DNA from: Rickettsiales bacterium
GTDB taxonomy: Bacteria; Pseudomonadota; Alphaproteobacteria; Rickettsiales; JALZUV01
Assembly: GCA_023301245.1 (NCBI GenBank)
Contig: JALZUV010000044.1
Location: 1-61,671, forward strand
Length of the DNA: 61,671 bases
Direction: 5' to 3'
Shown: positions 1-7,552 of the stretch, in pieces
How the letters are laid out: the number at the start of each line of letters is the position of its first letter
How positions within the stretch are numbered: the stretch's first letter is position 1
Made by a program: the position numbers and the translations under genes
The notes under the pieces: model-generated
What the model was told of the DNA's origin: nothing
What the model saw: the letters and a program-made list of their open reading frames with translations, nothing else
Database searches by the model: none

Positions 1-31
1 TGCCTACCGTCACACCCAAGGACCCGCCTAA
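1..31 (+). CDS. possible 3' end of the gene that leaves the right edge, if the ends join
   Basis: If base 61671 is joined to base 1, the frame of the gene beginning at 61259 continues for ten codons (DAYRHTQGPA after the acidic run) and stops at TAA 29-31. This is only meaningful if the window is a complete circular or permuted genome. A stop this soon is also quite likely by chance. Confidence 0.25.
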   Translation, partial: AYRHTQGPA

Positions 32-44
32 CCACAGCCCTAAC

Positions 45-119
45 ATGGCACGTAAAAACAGAAACAGTGTATGGCCCAAAAAGCCACTTCCCGTACACAT
101 GAGACCGAAGGAAGAGTAA
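45..119 (+). CDS. small basic ORF, 24 aa
   Basis: ATG at 45 starts a 24-codon ORF beginning MARKNRNS and ending RPKEE. Its stop TAA (117-119) overlaps the ATG of the next gene by one base, a typical translational-coupling arrangement here. The MARK opening resembles several other proteins in this window. No clear ribosome-binding site precedes it. The same frame is open to the left edge, so it could instead be the C-terminal end of a longer gene. Function unknown. Confidence 0.33.
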   Translation: MARKNRNSVWPKKPLPVHMRPKEE

Positions 120-403
120 TGTCAAACCCACGCGCCGCACACCGTATGACCGAGCTGGAAGCTGCACTCGCAAAGATAGCTATGCTCGGGGGAAACCTAC
201 CTGACGAACGCCTGACAAGTAGGACGGGACCGAACGATGCCGTAAGCCGCGGCCTTATGGTCACAGCCGCAAGGGAGATCGCATTGAATGCCTTATCGCA
301 CTCTAACAAAAGCCCCCTATTAAAAACAAAGGACGACCCCATGCCTGAGCGTATAGGGGAACTCATTGCACACATAAAAAGGATGCAAGATGCTAATAAC
401 TAA
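119..403 (+). CDS. hypothetical protein, 94 aa
   Basis: The start at 119 is chosen because AAGGAAGAG (108-116) is a good ribosome-binding site just before it. An upstream in-frame ATG at 71 would add 16 residues but has no such site. The product is helical, beginning MSNPRAAHRMTELEAALAKI, with a Lys-rich middle and no recognisable catalytic motif. Its end overlaps the next gene by 14 nt, suggesting co-translation. An open frame on the opposite strand over the same bases is treated as a shadow. Function not recognised. Confidence 0.6.
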   Translation: MSNPRAAHRMTELEAALAKIAMLGGNLPDERLTSRTGPNDAVSRGLMVTAAREIALNALSHSNKSPLLKTKDDPMPERIGELIAHIKRMQDANN

Positions 404-998
404 CTGGACGCAGTACGTATATGACTGCTCTATTCAACGGTGTATCAGCGGGTACAAACAAGAGGTATCTCATTGGAGCGGCCAACAGTGGTTTAATGCA
501 ACGGGCGGAGAGATTGGGGAACTATCCAACGTCGTTAAGAAAATGAACCGACACGTTAACAATTACGCAGGCAACGACAAGACCGCTACCTTAGCTGACT
601 ATCGCTTGTACCTTATAGACGAAGTGGCCGATGTCTACCTATACCTTGTCTTATGCCAAGCCTCCCTAGCCGAGTACAACGCCAACTTCCTAGACCTATC
701 CAACATAAGCATGACAGCCGCGTTAGATGCGTTCCCCGAGAGCTACGGCCAAGGACGAAAGAATTTACTAAACATGGAATTCCAAGTATCGGAGCTTATG
801 ATTGTGAACGGGAAATGCTTAGAGATTATTCTGGTAGGGGAAGAGCAAATGAAAGCCGATATAATGCGTGAGCACATGAAGCACATAACGGAAGCTTTAG
901 TTAAGCTATCGCGTATGGCGCAGTTCGACATAAAGGAAGCTGTAAAGGACAAATTCAATAAAACGTCCGTTAAGATAAACAGCAAAGTACGCATATAG
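390..998 (+). CDS. MazG-like nucleotide pyrophosphohydrolase
   Basis: 202 aa. The all-alpha NTP pyrophosphohydrolase signature is visible: GGEIGEL (E41, E44) followed by a second metal-binding helix LIDEVADVYLYL (E78, D81). The C-terminus DIKEAVKDKFNKTS matches the usual MazG-family end. About 80 residues are inserted between the second metal helix and that end, longer than typical phage MazG proteins. The family hydrolyses (d)NTPs to monophosphates; phage versions are thought to adjust nucleotide or alarmone pools. AAAAAGGATG precedes the start. A regulated promoter for the next operon follows immediately. Confidence 0.6.
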   Translation: MLITNWTQYVYDCSIQRCISGYKQEVSHWSGQQWFNATGGEIGELSNVVKKMNRHVNNYAGNDKTATLADYRLYLIDEVADVYLYLVLCQASLAEYNANFLDLSNISMTAALDAFPESYGQGRKNLLNMEFQVSELMIVNGKCLEIILVGEEQMKADIMREHMKHITEALVKLSRMAQFDIKEAVKDKFNKTSVKINSKVRI

Positions 999-999
999 C

Positions 1000-1028
1000 T
1001 TGCCGTCTTCGCAAACGTTTGCTATATT
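1000..1028 (+). promoter_or_regulatory. sigma70-like promoter with an operator in its spacer
   Basis: TTGCCG (1000-1005), a 17-bp spacer and TATATT (1023-1028). The palindrome GCAAACGTTTGC (1011-1022) fills the last 12 bp of the spacer and abuts the -10 box. A protein bound there should block RNA polymerase. It drives the gene at 1081. Confidence 0.6.
1011..1022. repeat. dispersed palindrome, site 1
   Basis: Perfect GCAAACGTTTGC, intergenic, between the -35 and -10 boxes of the promoter for the gene at 1081. Confidence 0.97.
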
Positions 1029-1080
1029 AACTTACGAACCGCGAAACGGCAAACCTGCTTAATACGCTAAAGGATAAAGC

Positions 1081-1419
1081 ATGACTTTCGACAATTTTCC
1101 TATTACCCAGAACGACACTAATCGGATTACGCCCCCTGTCAAACTCGTGCACAACATATACCAGCATTGGCGCAATAAAAAATACTACATCATTGACGAC
1201 TTCGCTTGGAACGGCGACGACGATACGTGGATGGTGGTTCACCGCGAGGTAGAGAACTTCGAAGGTACGGGAGCCATGGTAACGGGCAAGCGCATCTTCG
1301 TGAGATCAGTTCCGAACTTCTTCGGGGACGTAGCGGGACGCGGGGACAAGGCGGGGACCTTAATCAAGCGCAACGAATTACGTCTAGACGCCAACGGACA
1401 GAAACCGACCACAGCGTGA
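1081..1419 (+). CDS. DUF1653-like protein
   Basis: 112 aa. The stretch YQHWRNKKYYIIDDFAWN followed by WMVVHREV and KRIFVRSVPNFFGDV has the pattern of the DUF1653 family: Y-x-H-(Y/W)-K-G-x-Y near the start, a central 'VVY' strand, then 'xVRPxxMFxEx'. The family is common in phages and bacteria and has no established function. The start follows AAAGGA. This is the first gene after the operator-controlled promoter at 1000-1028, so it may lead an operon running to 3733. Confidence 0.5.
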   Translation: MTFDNFPITQNDTNRITPPVKLVHNIYQHWRNKKYYIIDDFAWNGDDDTWMVVHREVENFEGTGAMVTGKRIFVRSVPNFFGDVAGRGDKAGTLIKRNELRLDANGQKPTTA

Positions 1420-1423
1420 AACT

Positions 1424-1903
1424 ATGTCAAATATAAACAACCACATTCTCGTACCTGTGATAGACGCGGAAAACGTAGGCCCTATAACCAGCTTTGAATT
1501 TAACAAAACCGTAAAGGCACATGATGCGGTCATGCTACCCGCGTATCAGGTCAAAGGCTTCGGACGGTCTTTAAAGTGGGGTCGGGCATCTCTTATACTA
1601 CACGGAGATAGCGATTTCCTAGGTCGGGTATTATCAACCACAGCGCGCGTACGAGACCAAGGGCAAATACCTTACGGTTATGTTATGTGCGAACATTCTT
1701 TACGGTCCCTTAGGCGTGACGCTTGGGGAGCTGTAACCTACGGACCCAACGCAGACCAAGTTAACCTCATGGGGTTGCCCGTCGAGACTATACGCAACAT
1801 GCGCTTCCCACAGATCGTTGTCTTACACAGCAACAGACCAAAAGACCTTAACCGCGATAACGTGGAAGCGGAGAGAAGGATAATACAAGATGTACGTCGA
1901 TGA
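1424..1903 (+). CDS. hypothetical protein, 159 aa
   Basis: Begins MSNINNHILVPVIDAENVGP, four bases after the previous stop. It has mixed alpha/beta character and a basic C-terminus (AERRIIQDVRR). No domain was recognised. The 3' end overlaps the next gene by 14 nt, consistent with a shared transcript with 1081 and 1890. Confidence 0.6.
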   Translation: MSNINNHILVPVIDAENVGPITSFEFNKTVKAHDAVMLPAYQVKGFGRSLKWGRASLILHGDSDFLGRVLSTTARVRDQGQIPYGYVMCEHSLRSLRRDAWGAVTYGPNADQVNLMGLPVETIRNMRFPQIVVLHSNRPKDLNRDNVEAERRIIQDVRR

Positions 1904-2225
1904 ACTAGCCGCCCTACGCTATGTACGAAACGATGTAAGCGCGGGGAGGTGGACCCAAAACGCATTTGCCCGAACCCGTACGGGACGGAAAGTAAAAACC
2001 TTCGACAGGTTAGCCATTAAGTGGTGCCTATCCTCCCTCATATACCTGCACACCAAAAATGACTTACCGTCCCGCAGGTGGCTAGTACACGCGGTGACCA
2101 ACGAAATACAGAGAGTTCACAAGGGAAGATACACCTCTATACAAGAGTTCAACGATAGCGTAGAAACGACCTTGCAGGATTTACAGAATATCCTAGCAAA
2201 CGTTTGCAAAGCTATGGAGCCTTAA
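1890..2225 (+). CDS. DUF6197-like protein
   Basis: 111 aa. The pattern GRWTQNAFART, then KWCLSSLIYL, then FNDSVETTLQDLQNIL resembles the DUF6197 family (W-x-Q-x-A-x-A-R; W-C-L-x-G-A-L; F-N-D followed by a helix). Function is unknown. Palindrome site 2 lies in its last codons, read as ANVC just before the end. It overlaps the preceding gene and ends one base before the next ATG. Confidence 0.5.
   Translation: MYVDELAALRYVRNDVSAGRWTQNAFARTRTGRKVKTFDRLAIKWCLSSLIYLHTKNDLPSRRWLVHAVTNEIQRVHKGRYTSIQEFNDSVETTLQDLQNILANVCKAMEP
2196..2207. repeat. dispersed palindrome, site 2
   Basis: Perfect GCAAACGTTTGC inside the 3' end of the gene at 1890. Read in the GCA AAC GTT TGC frame, giving ANVC. Confidence 0.97.
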
Positions 2226-2226
2226 C

Positions 2227-2844
2227 ATGTATGAACTAAACTTTCCCGTCCAACCCCACTTCGCAGAGGGCCTAGGCGGTTTCGCATCAGGTACTTATTG
2301 GAAGCACCCGCAATGGGGCATCTGGGTATCAGCCCTTCACGTCTACGTACAGCAAGAACGAAAGCTGCCTCCTTTCATTAGGCGCAACGCCGAGGTAGCC
2401 GAGGGTATTATCGACACGGTGCTTTATGGAGGCATCTCCCCAGCGGCAGACAAACCACGGGAGCCTATTATAGGAGAACGTTGCTATGTCTTCGGAGCAC
2501 CAGAGCAATCGGTTGCCATCCAGCGTCGTGTTGCTACTGTTTACCATAAGCGGAACCAGACGGCACCAGACGCGGACTTCACGGTCCCGACGTGGATTGC
2601 AGAGATTGACGAACTCCCCACACCCATCCCTACCTTCAATAGCGAGGCGGGATTGCAGTACCAGCCCGTAACGCAAGGCATGTCTGGCGGGCCTGTCGTC
2701 GCGGAAGACGGAACACTACTCGGCGTACTCGTGGGGCAAGGTAGCCCGTTCGATAGAGACCAAGACGGGGATATGGACCAGTTCTTTGAATTTCATTCTA
2801 CAGCTCAAATATTCGAGGTCTTCGGACCCGACCTGATCGCCTAG
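2227..2844 (+). CDS. trypsin-like serine protease
   Basis: 205 aa. WVSALHV (H38) matches the catalytic-His region of chymotrypsin-fold peptidases, and QGMSGGPVV (S153) is the G-x-S-G-G-P nucleophile loop followed by the LLGVLVGQ strand. D63 in the IIDTVLYGG segment is the best Asp candidate. There is no signal peptide, so it should act in the cytoplasm. The position among early accessory genes, away from the head genes, argues against a prohead protease; an XkdF-like protein fills that role at 16498. Target unknown. The motif-based family call is fairly firm. Confidence 0.62.
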   Translation: MYELNFPVQPHFAEGLGGFASGTYWKHPQWGIWVSALHVYVQQERKLPPFIRRNAEVAEGIIDTVLYGGISPAADKPREPIIGERCYVFGAPEQSVAIQRRVATVYHKRNQTAPDADFTVPTWIAEIDELPTPIPTFNSEAGLQYQPVTQGMSGGPVVAEDGTLLGVLVGQGSPFDRDQDGDMDQFFEFHSTAQIFEVFGPDLIA

Positions 2845-2845
2845 C

Positions 2846-3454
2846 ATGGCCATTCGTAAGCGTAGACTACTTCGCAAGAAGCCTTTAAAGCGCGTCATAG
2901 AGGACATAGATATTCAAAGGGTACTAAGACCCCCTATCTATCGCAAGACGACAATACGCAGTGCACAATTCAGCGAGTGCTACAGATACCGTTATGGCTT
3001 GCTTGTCCAATGGGACGACTATAAGCCCATAATGGTATGGTGCATGCTGAACCCATCCACGGCAGACGAGGACAAGAACGACCCAACGATTGAGCGTTGC
3101 GAACGTCGTGCAAGGAAAGCGGGATACGGGGGGATATACATACTGAATATATTCGCCTTCCGTGCCACGGACCCGAAGGACATGAAGGTAGCCTCAGACC
3201 CCCAAGGGTACTATAACGACCTAACCATTGTCAGTGTTATACAAACCTACTGCGACCTAAACACCACGAAGCAAAACATAAACGTGCATTGTGGCTGGGG
3301 AACCCACGGGTCTTATCGCGGACGAGGAAAAGAAGTCTTGGGTATAATAAAGCAAATGGGGGCTATCCCCGTATGTCTTACACAAAATGCTAACGGGTCC
3401 CCTAAACATCCGCTATACTGCTCTTACGAATTAAACTTTAAACCCATGGAATAA
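2846..3454 (+). CDS. DUF1643 family protein with a basic N-terminal tag
   Basis: 202 aa. MLNPSTADEDKNDPTIERC followed by GYGGIYILNIFAFRATDP and a later YNDL is the characteristic DUF1643 core, found in phages and bacteria and without a proven activity. It is preceded by an extra cationic leader (MAIRKRRLLRKKPLKR) unlike the usual family N-terminus. This leader is one of many Lys/Arg tags in this genome. The start ATG is one base after the preceding stop. Confidence 0.72.
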   Translation: MAIRKRRLLRKKPLKRVIEDIDIQRVLRPPIYRKTTIRSAQFSECYRYRYGLLVQWDDYKPIMVWCMLNPSTADEDKNDPTIERCERRARKAGYGGIYILNIFAFRATDPKDMKVASDPQGYYNDLTIVSVIQTYCDLNTTKQNINVHCGWGTHGSYRGRGKEVLGIIKQMGAIPVCLTQNANGSPKHPLYCSYELNFKPME

Positions 3455-3457
3455 CTT

Positions 3458-3733
3458 ATGACTGATACCTTATACGTCCCTGCTAGCGCTGTCTTCTACA
3501 AGGCAGAGGTAAACCCCCATATGTGGGAGAGCCTAGAGCTATCGGACTTTCTAAAATGGCGAGGGAAAGACGCCGAACTATATGTAGACGGTTCCAGCCA
3601 AGCTAAGTGCGCGTCGGGAGATACCCTATATATATTAACGGTCAGCTTACACAAACAAGTCCCCCCAACAATGTTTTACAGCCATGACTTATCTCTACTA
3701 AATGACGCTGTAAAAACGCTGGAAAAAGGCTAA
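3458..3733 (+). CDS. hypothetical protein, 91 aa
   Basis: Starts four bases after the DUF1643 gene. Mixed alpha/beta content with no motif recognised. It is the last gene before a 120-bp non-coding gap that carries a promoter and a hairpin, so it probably ends the operon beginning at 1081. Confidence 0.55.
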   Translation: MTDTLYVPASAVFYKAEVNPHMWESLELSDFLKWRGKDAELYVDGSSQAKCASGDTLYILTVSLHKQVPPTMFYSHDLSLLNDAVKTLEKG

Positions 3734-3745
3734 CGACACGGGGGG

Positions 3746-3774
3746 TTTACACGCCGTCTTCTTTACCCTAATAA
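3746..3774 (+). promoter_or_regulatory. candidate promoter for the holin-like gene
   Basis: TTTACA (3746-3751), 17-bp spacer, TAATAA (3769-3774). It lies in the gap before the gene at 3855 and leads directly into the inverted repeat at 3774-3818. Confidence 0.4.
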
Positions 3775-3818
3775 GGCCACATAGTAATTGACTAATAAGC
3801 CTCGGTAGTATGTGGCCT
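3774..3818 (+). promoter_or_regulatory. inverted repeat, possible leader hairpin
   Basis: AGGCCACATA (3774-3783) and its perfect complement TATGTGGCCT (3809-3818) flank a 25-nt loop. No T-run follows, so it is not a standard terminator. It lies in the leader of the holin-like gene and could affect its expression. Confidence 0.45.
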
Positions 3819-3854
3819 GTAATAACCTCACATGTAAAACTACTGGAAATTCTG

Positions 3855-4226
3855 ATGTTTGATACACAATTTATTGGCGCAGCCGCCGTTGTCCTCTTCG
3901 CTTGGTTAGGTATGGAGATGCACATACCCGACAGCTTCCCGCTAGTGGCGGCGGCGACACTAGGCTCTTTATCCTCCGCTACGATACGAATACAAGAAGG
4001 TTATATAAAAGGGTTCTGGCCTACCCTACTAGCCTTCATTACTGGGCTAGCTTTTGGGTGGTTCGTGGGGAAGAACATAGGACCTCTAGTAGGATTTGAC
4101 GGAACTGCATTGGCACTGCCCATCTTCATAACAGCTACCTTTGGCGCAAAAGCAGTACATTACTTATCCACTAAATTTGACATAGCATCGGTTATAGATG
4201 GTATAGCTATCAGGCTTAAAAAATAG
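3855..4226 (+). CDS. holin-like small membrane protein
   Basis: From the ATG at 3855 the product is 123 aa with about three hydrophobic helices (roughly residues 6-22, 45-70 and 80-100) and a basic C-terminal end (RLKK). This fits phage holin superfamilies that release endolysin through the inner membrane; the amidase endolysin is 2 kb downstream. An upstream ATG at 3810 would add 15 residues but lies inside a hairpin arm. The last base of its stop is the first base of palindrome site 3. Confidence 0.5.
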   Translation: MFDTQFIGAAAVVLFAWLGMEMHIPDSFPLVAAATLGSLSSATIRIQEGYIKGFWPTLLAFITGLAFGWFVGKNIGPLVGFDGTALALPIFITATFGAKAVHYLSTKFDIASVIDGIAIRLKK

Positions 4227-4237
4227 CAAACGTTTGC
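4226..4237. repeat. dispersed palindrome, site 3
   Basis: Perfect GCAAACGTTTGC overlapping the stop codon of the holin-like gene, 19 bp upstream of the -35 box of the XRE promoter. Confidence 0.97.
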
Positions 4238-4256
4238 TTAGTAACTTTTAAACTAC

Positions 4257-4285
4257 TTGCATAACTAAATCACATACGGTATCTT
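4257..4285 (+). promoter_or_regulatory. candidate promoter of the XRE regulator
   Basis: TTGCAT (4257-4262), 17-bp spacer, TATCTT (4280-4285), upstream of the ATG at 4309. Site 3 lies just upstream, where a bound protein could activate or repress. Confidence 0.5.
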
Positions 4286-4308
4286 AGCTTATAAACTAAG
4301 GAACGAAT

Positions 4309-4551
4309 ATGTCACGTATGTCACAACTCAACGAAGCCGATAAACTCCTTGGAGCACGGGTCCGTAAACAACGTGAAATCGCGGGCATGACTATGCAAGC
4401 TCTCGCAGACACCATAGGCAAAACGCAGCCTTACATCTCTCGCCTAGAGGCGGGAAAATATAAACTCAAACTAACGATGGCGGCAAAGATCGCTAAAGCA
4501 TTAGGTGTAACTCTCGACGAACTAGCAGAACCGATAATGGAGCTAACATGA
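4309..4551 (+). CDS. XRE/Cro-type HTH transcriptional regulator
   Basis: 80 aa, essentially one helix-turn-helix domain: LGARVRKQREIAGMTMQALA, then TIGKTQPYISRLEAGKYKLK, then a third helix and LGVTLDELAEP. The signature Q-x-x-I-S-x-x-E-x-G (here QPYISRLEAG) is intact. It is expected to bind DNA as a dimer and act as a Cro/CI-like switch or an auxiliary regulator. It has its own promoter with a palindrome site upstream, so it is one candidate reader of the palindromes, although XRE proteins usually recognise different sequences. It overlaps the next gene by 4 nt (ATGA). Confidence 0.88.
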   Translation: MSRMSQLNEADKLLGARVRKQREIAGMTMQALADTIGKTQPYISRLEAGKYKLKLTMAAKIAKALGVTLDELAEPIMELT

Positions 4552-4856
4552 GCAAGTACCGTATTAAGACATTCTCAAACAAACGTGACCAACACGAACG
4601 GGAGTACCGATACGTACCCTGTACGGAACTTCACACGATGGCGATAGTCCGCGCTTACCTTGGTATAGCCGACCTAACCTTCGAGATAGAAGATGTAACG
4701 GTTAAAAACCCCTCCTACATACTCGTTGTACCTGACACGCCCGAAACGATATCACTTGGAGCTGTGCTATCACTCGTCAAAAACTGGCCGCTGCAATTGC
4801 AATTAGGCAAGGAACAAAGCCACGTTCTCGTGGAGCTGACGCAAATTCCTGACTAA
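4548..4856 (+). CDS. hypothetical protein co-transcribed with the XRE regulator
   Basis: 102 aa, translationally coupled to the XRE gene through an ATGA overlap. Mostly beta/alpha with no motif recognised. The tight coupling suggests a partner or modulator of the regulator, but that is inferred from position only. Confidence 0.6.
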   Translation: MSKYRIKTFSNKRDQHEREYRYVPCTELHTMAIVRAYLGIADLTFEIEDVTVKNPSYILVVPDTPETISLGAVLSLVKNWPLQLQLGKEQSHVLVELTQIPD

Positions 4857-4931
4857 AAGCCCATTGCGCCCACGGGGCAAATATGCGACTATAACAAATC
4901 ATTACCAGTAACGGCTATTCGGAGACATAAT

Positions 4932-5321
4932 ATGGCCCTCAAGAAACTTAAGAAAAAAGGCCTCAAGAAAAAAGGCGGAAAAAAATCCAAAAAGGCAGCA
5001 CCTGATGCTACCTTCGCAAAAAAACGCGGCAAGTCCGCAAAATCAGACAAGTCACCAGCCCAGACGGAAAAGTCTAAAAAGTTCCACGAACTTATGACGG
5101 GAAAACCAGATAGCCCTAACGATACAGGACGCATGGGAAAGATGCTCGACAGAATGAAGCTCATTCGCAATCTGTCCAACTCAACCAATTATGACTTTAC
5201 GCCAGACGAAGCCGCACAAGTCGTAGCCGCCGTACGGGAACAAGCCGACTTACTCGAAGCTGACTTCGACCCAGATCAAAAGACCACTGTAATCGAGACC
5301 ACCACGTTCGCTTTCGACTAA
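4932..5321 (+). CDS. hypothetical protein with a Lys-rich N-terminus
   Basis: 129 aa. Roughly the first 50 residues are extremely Lys-rich (MALKKLKKKGLKKKGGKKSK and onward) and likely disordered and nucleic-acid binding. The C-terminal 70 residues are helical and acidic. The upstream gap 4857-4931 contains TTGCGC (4864-4869) and TATAAC (4890-4895), a weak promoter candidate with a 20-bp spacer. Palindrome site 4 starts immediately after its stop. Function unknown; it is a strong example of the genome-wide cationic tag. Confidence 0.6.
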   Translation: MALKKLKKKGLKKKGGKKSKKAAPDATFAKKRGKSAKSDKSPAQTEKSKKFHELMTGKPDSPNDTGRMGKMLDRMKLIRNLSNSTNYDFTPDEAAQVVAAVREQADLLEADFDPDQKTTVIETTTFAFD

Positions 5322-5333
5322 GCAAACGTTTGC
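5322..5333. repeat. dispersed palindrome, site 4
   Basis: Perfect GCAAACGTTTGC directly after the stop codon of the gene at 4932 and 12 bp before the next ATG. No promoter is visible here, so a roadblock role would fit better than a promoter operator. Confidence 0.97.
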
Positions 5334-5345
5334 TAAGGAACCCCC

Positions 5346-5723
5346 ATGGATAACCCAACTAAAGCAGAAGACACCTTATTCAACAGTATAGCTTTCTGGC
5401 TTTGCTTAATAGCTGGTCATAGTTTAGCGTTCTTCATGGGGGTTCAGTACGAAAGCACGACCAAGGCGATTGCCGACGAGCCTGCCGAAATAGAGAAAAC
5501 ACTCACACTACCCGCAGTGCAATACTACTACCTTAGCGAAGGGTCTGTATTAAGCGCGGTACGCAGCGAGGGTATGACTGTAGGGGAATGCCTCGGTAAC
5601 TCTATACACCTCACCCAAGGGCCAAGAGAGATCAACATAACCTTTGATGATAGTGTGGCTTATGACGCTGACTTCACTGGACCCCTCGCTTTCGTTAGCT
5701 GCCACGTCAAGCAAGACAAATGA
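5346..5723 (+). CDS. membrane-anchored hypothetical protein
   Basis: 125 aa. One hydrophobic segment (about residues 13-33, SIAFWLCLIAGHSLAFFMG) near the N-terminus predicts an inner-membrane anchor with the rest outside or soluble. Two Cys residues lie in the C-terminal part (GECLGN, VSCHV). It sits between the holin-like gene and the endolysin, so a lysis-related role such as an antiholin is possible, but no family was recognised. It overlaps the next gene by 4 nt. Confidence 0.55.
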   Translation: MDNPTKAEDTLFNSIAFWLCLIAGHSLAFFMGVQYESTTKAIADEPAEIEKTLTLPAVQYYYLSEGSVLSAVRSEGMTVGECLGNSIHLTQGPREINITFDDSVAYDADFTGPLAFVSCHVKQDK

Positions 5724-6103
5724 CACCTTCGGAAGTCCTAAACGCATCTAACGTATTCGTGGGAGAGGACCCCAAACGGGAAAAACTCACGGCTATCTAC
5801 CCTATCATGGAGTACGGCCTAGCAGATAAAAAGATATCTAGCGGTATGGGAGCCTTGTTCTCCCTTTGCGAACACGTAGAGCTAAATTACGACCAACTGA
5901 TATCCCTACATCAAACATTCTCGGAAGGGGACGCGGGCCTTACCTACGCAGTCTTACGCGCATATGATATAGGATACTCACCATTGTCTACGCTAAAGAC
6001 AATGGTCGAAACGAAAGACTACTCTTCAATAGACCAAGAAAAACTATGGAGCTTTATAAATGCTGTACTCCCATCCATCGGACGAGACCTCGCCGTACAC
6101 TAA
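5720..6103 (+). CDS. hypothetical protein, 127 aa
   Basis: Largely helical soluble protein beginning MTPSEVLNASNVFVGEDPKR. Coupled to the preceding membrane-protein gene by an ATGA overlap and followed by the endolysin gene. No recognised domain. Confidence 0.58.
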   Translation: MTPSEVLNASNVFVGEDPKREKLTAIYPIMEYGLADKKISSGMGALFSLCEHVELNYDQLISLHQTFSEGDAGLTYAVLRAYDIGYSPLSTLKTMVETKDYSSIDQEKLWSFINAVLPSIGRDLAVH

Positions 6104-6167
6104 GCCAGCCTTATTCTTTATGACTACGCCTATACTTTCATTCAACACAGTGTACGAGGGGACTACT

Positions 6168-6848
6168 ATGTCAGACAACAAGCCGGAGGGCGATATACTC
6201 TTGTTCAATACTGGTGGGGTAATGCACACAGACCAAGACCCTCGGGCCATAGTAAAGCTAACGCCGTCACATAGCGGACGCTTCGCACAGAACCCAGAAT
6301 ATATTATAGCGCACTATACCGCAGGCGGGACCATAACAGGCACGGTACGACGGTTCCTAAACCAGCAGAAGCCAAGGGCGTCAGCACACTTCGTCATAGG
6401 GCGTAAAGGCGAAATAGTTCAAATGCTTTCTCTAGATCACATAGGCTGGCATGCAGGTCGGTCTACTCACAGGGACAAAGACACGGGAGACCTACTGCAC
6501 GGGATGAACAAGTATTCCATCGGTATTGAGTTCGGAAACTGGGGTTACCTGCACAAGCAACCTGACGGGACTTTCCGCACGGACGTAGGTAGCAAATATT
6601 ACGGCACAGACGTTCACGAGCAGTACCAGCACGGACGACACTTTTGGGAGCCTTACACCAACGCGCAGATAGAGGCGGGCCTACGCGTCACGCGGTCTAT
6701 CGACTACTACTTCAACGGGCGGATTAAAGACGTGCTACATCACAGCGACATAGCCCCTAACCGAAAGTCCGATGCGGGACCCGCGTTCCCTATTGAGCGG
6801 TTTAAGGGTACGGTAGACGACCGAGCGTCCATGTATGGTATCGTTTAA
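6168..6848 (+). CDS. endolysin, N-acetylmuramoyl-L-alanine amidase (Amidase_2 type)
   Basis: 226 aa from the ATG at 6168, preceded by GAGGGG; an upstream ATG at 6060 lies inside the previous gene and is rejected. Amidase_2 features are clear: zinc-ligand region YIIAHYTAGG (H49), the conserved ASAHFVIGRKGEIVQML block, a GWHAG motif, SIGIEFGNWG and the second ligand region VLHHSDIAPNRKSDAGPAF. The enzyme cleaves the amide between MurNAc and the stem peptide. No signal peptide, so it depends on a holin (candidate at 3855). Confidence 0.88.
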   Translation: MSDNKPEGDILLFNTGGVMHTDQDPRAIVKLTPSHSGRFAQNPEYIIAHYTAGGTITGTVRRFLNQQKPRASAHFVIGRKGEIVQMLSLDHIGWHAGRSTHRDKDTGDLLHGMNKYSIGIEFGNWGYLHKQPDGTFRTDVGSKYYGTDVHEQYQHGRHFWEPYTNAQIEAGLRVTRSIDYYFNGRIKDVLHHSDIAPNRKSDAGPAFPIERFKGTVDDRASMYGIV

Positions 6849-6854
6849 TAACTA

Positions 6855-6866
6855 GCAAACGTTTGC
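6855..6866. repeat. dispersed palindrome, site 5
   Basis: Perfect GCAAACGTTTGC, intergenic, 6 bp after the endolysin stop and 38 bp before the next ATG. Confidence 0.97.
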
Positions 6867-6904
6867 AAAATCGGGTAATCTCCACGAAACAGCGGAGCTA
6901 CCCC

Positions 6905-7552
6905 ATGCCTATCAAAAAGCGCAAAGCGCAAGATCAAACTCTCATACACCCCATGCTTAGGCAGGGACGGAAAACAGCAATACTCTACAGGTATATCGCA
7001 GCCACAGGGGAAAAGGGCACCACGTCTTGGCACCTAAAGCAACAGCCTGTCTTTCACCCGCAGTTACTAGCCGACCTCATAAATGAGGGCCTTGTATCCA
7101 AGCACGACCAGCCACCTAGCGTAAGTCCGTACAAACTATATACCGCCAACAAACATGCTGAGAGCTTAACACAGCGTGTAGAGATACAGATACAGGTTGA
7201 GGTCTACGAAAACGAGAACGGAATGATAGGAGTACGCTGCTCACCTATGGACACCCTAACGAACATAGTAAGCGACGGCGCGCTGCATATTCACTCAAAA
7301 ACACTTAAGTTCAAATTGCCTCGCAGATGCGAGAGTGCAGGGACAAAAGTCTTCGGAAAAGTTAAGCTTGACGACGAGGCCGAATTGTTAGATGGTATAG
7401 TAATTATCAAATCATCTGGCGACTTTAAAGCGCCACAAGTTATCGAAGGCGTTGCGTCTAGGAAGGTAAAAAGTGAAGCTTTCAGTGTTCGGCATACGAA
7501 ACTTGAGGGGCCAGCCATACGGGGACTACTCACATACAGTCCAAGTAATTAA
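6905..7552 (+). CDS. hypothetical protein, possible winged-helix N-terminus
   Basis: 215 aa from the ATG at 6905 (AGCGGAG upstream). It opens with the cationic tag MPIKKRKAQ. Residues about 18-65 (ILYRYIAATG, then LLADLINEGLVSK) look like a small winged helix, an inference only. The rest is beta-rich. Its last 80 nt overlap the next gene in another frame. Function unknown. Confidence 0.55.
   Translation: MPIKKRKAQDQTLIHPMLRQGRKTAILYRYIAATGEKGTTSWHLKQQPVFHPQLLADLINEGLVSKHDQPPSVSPYKLYTANKHAESLTQRVEIQIQVEVYENENGMIGVRCSPMDTLTNIVSDGALHIHSKTLKFKLPRRCESAGTKVFGKVKLDDEAELLDGIVIIKSSGDFKAPQVIEGVASRKVKSEAFSVRHTKLEGPAIRGLLTYSPSN

Noticed and set aside
3731..3770. GC-rich stretch after the gene at 3458 as a terminator
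   Set aside because: Only about four base pairs can form and the T-run is broken; a -35 box in the same place is a better reading.
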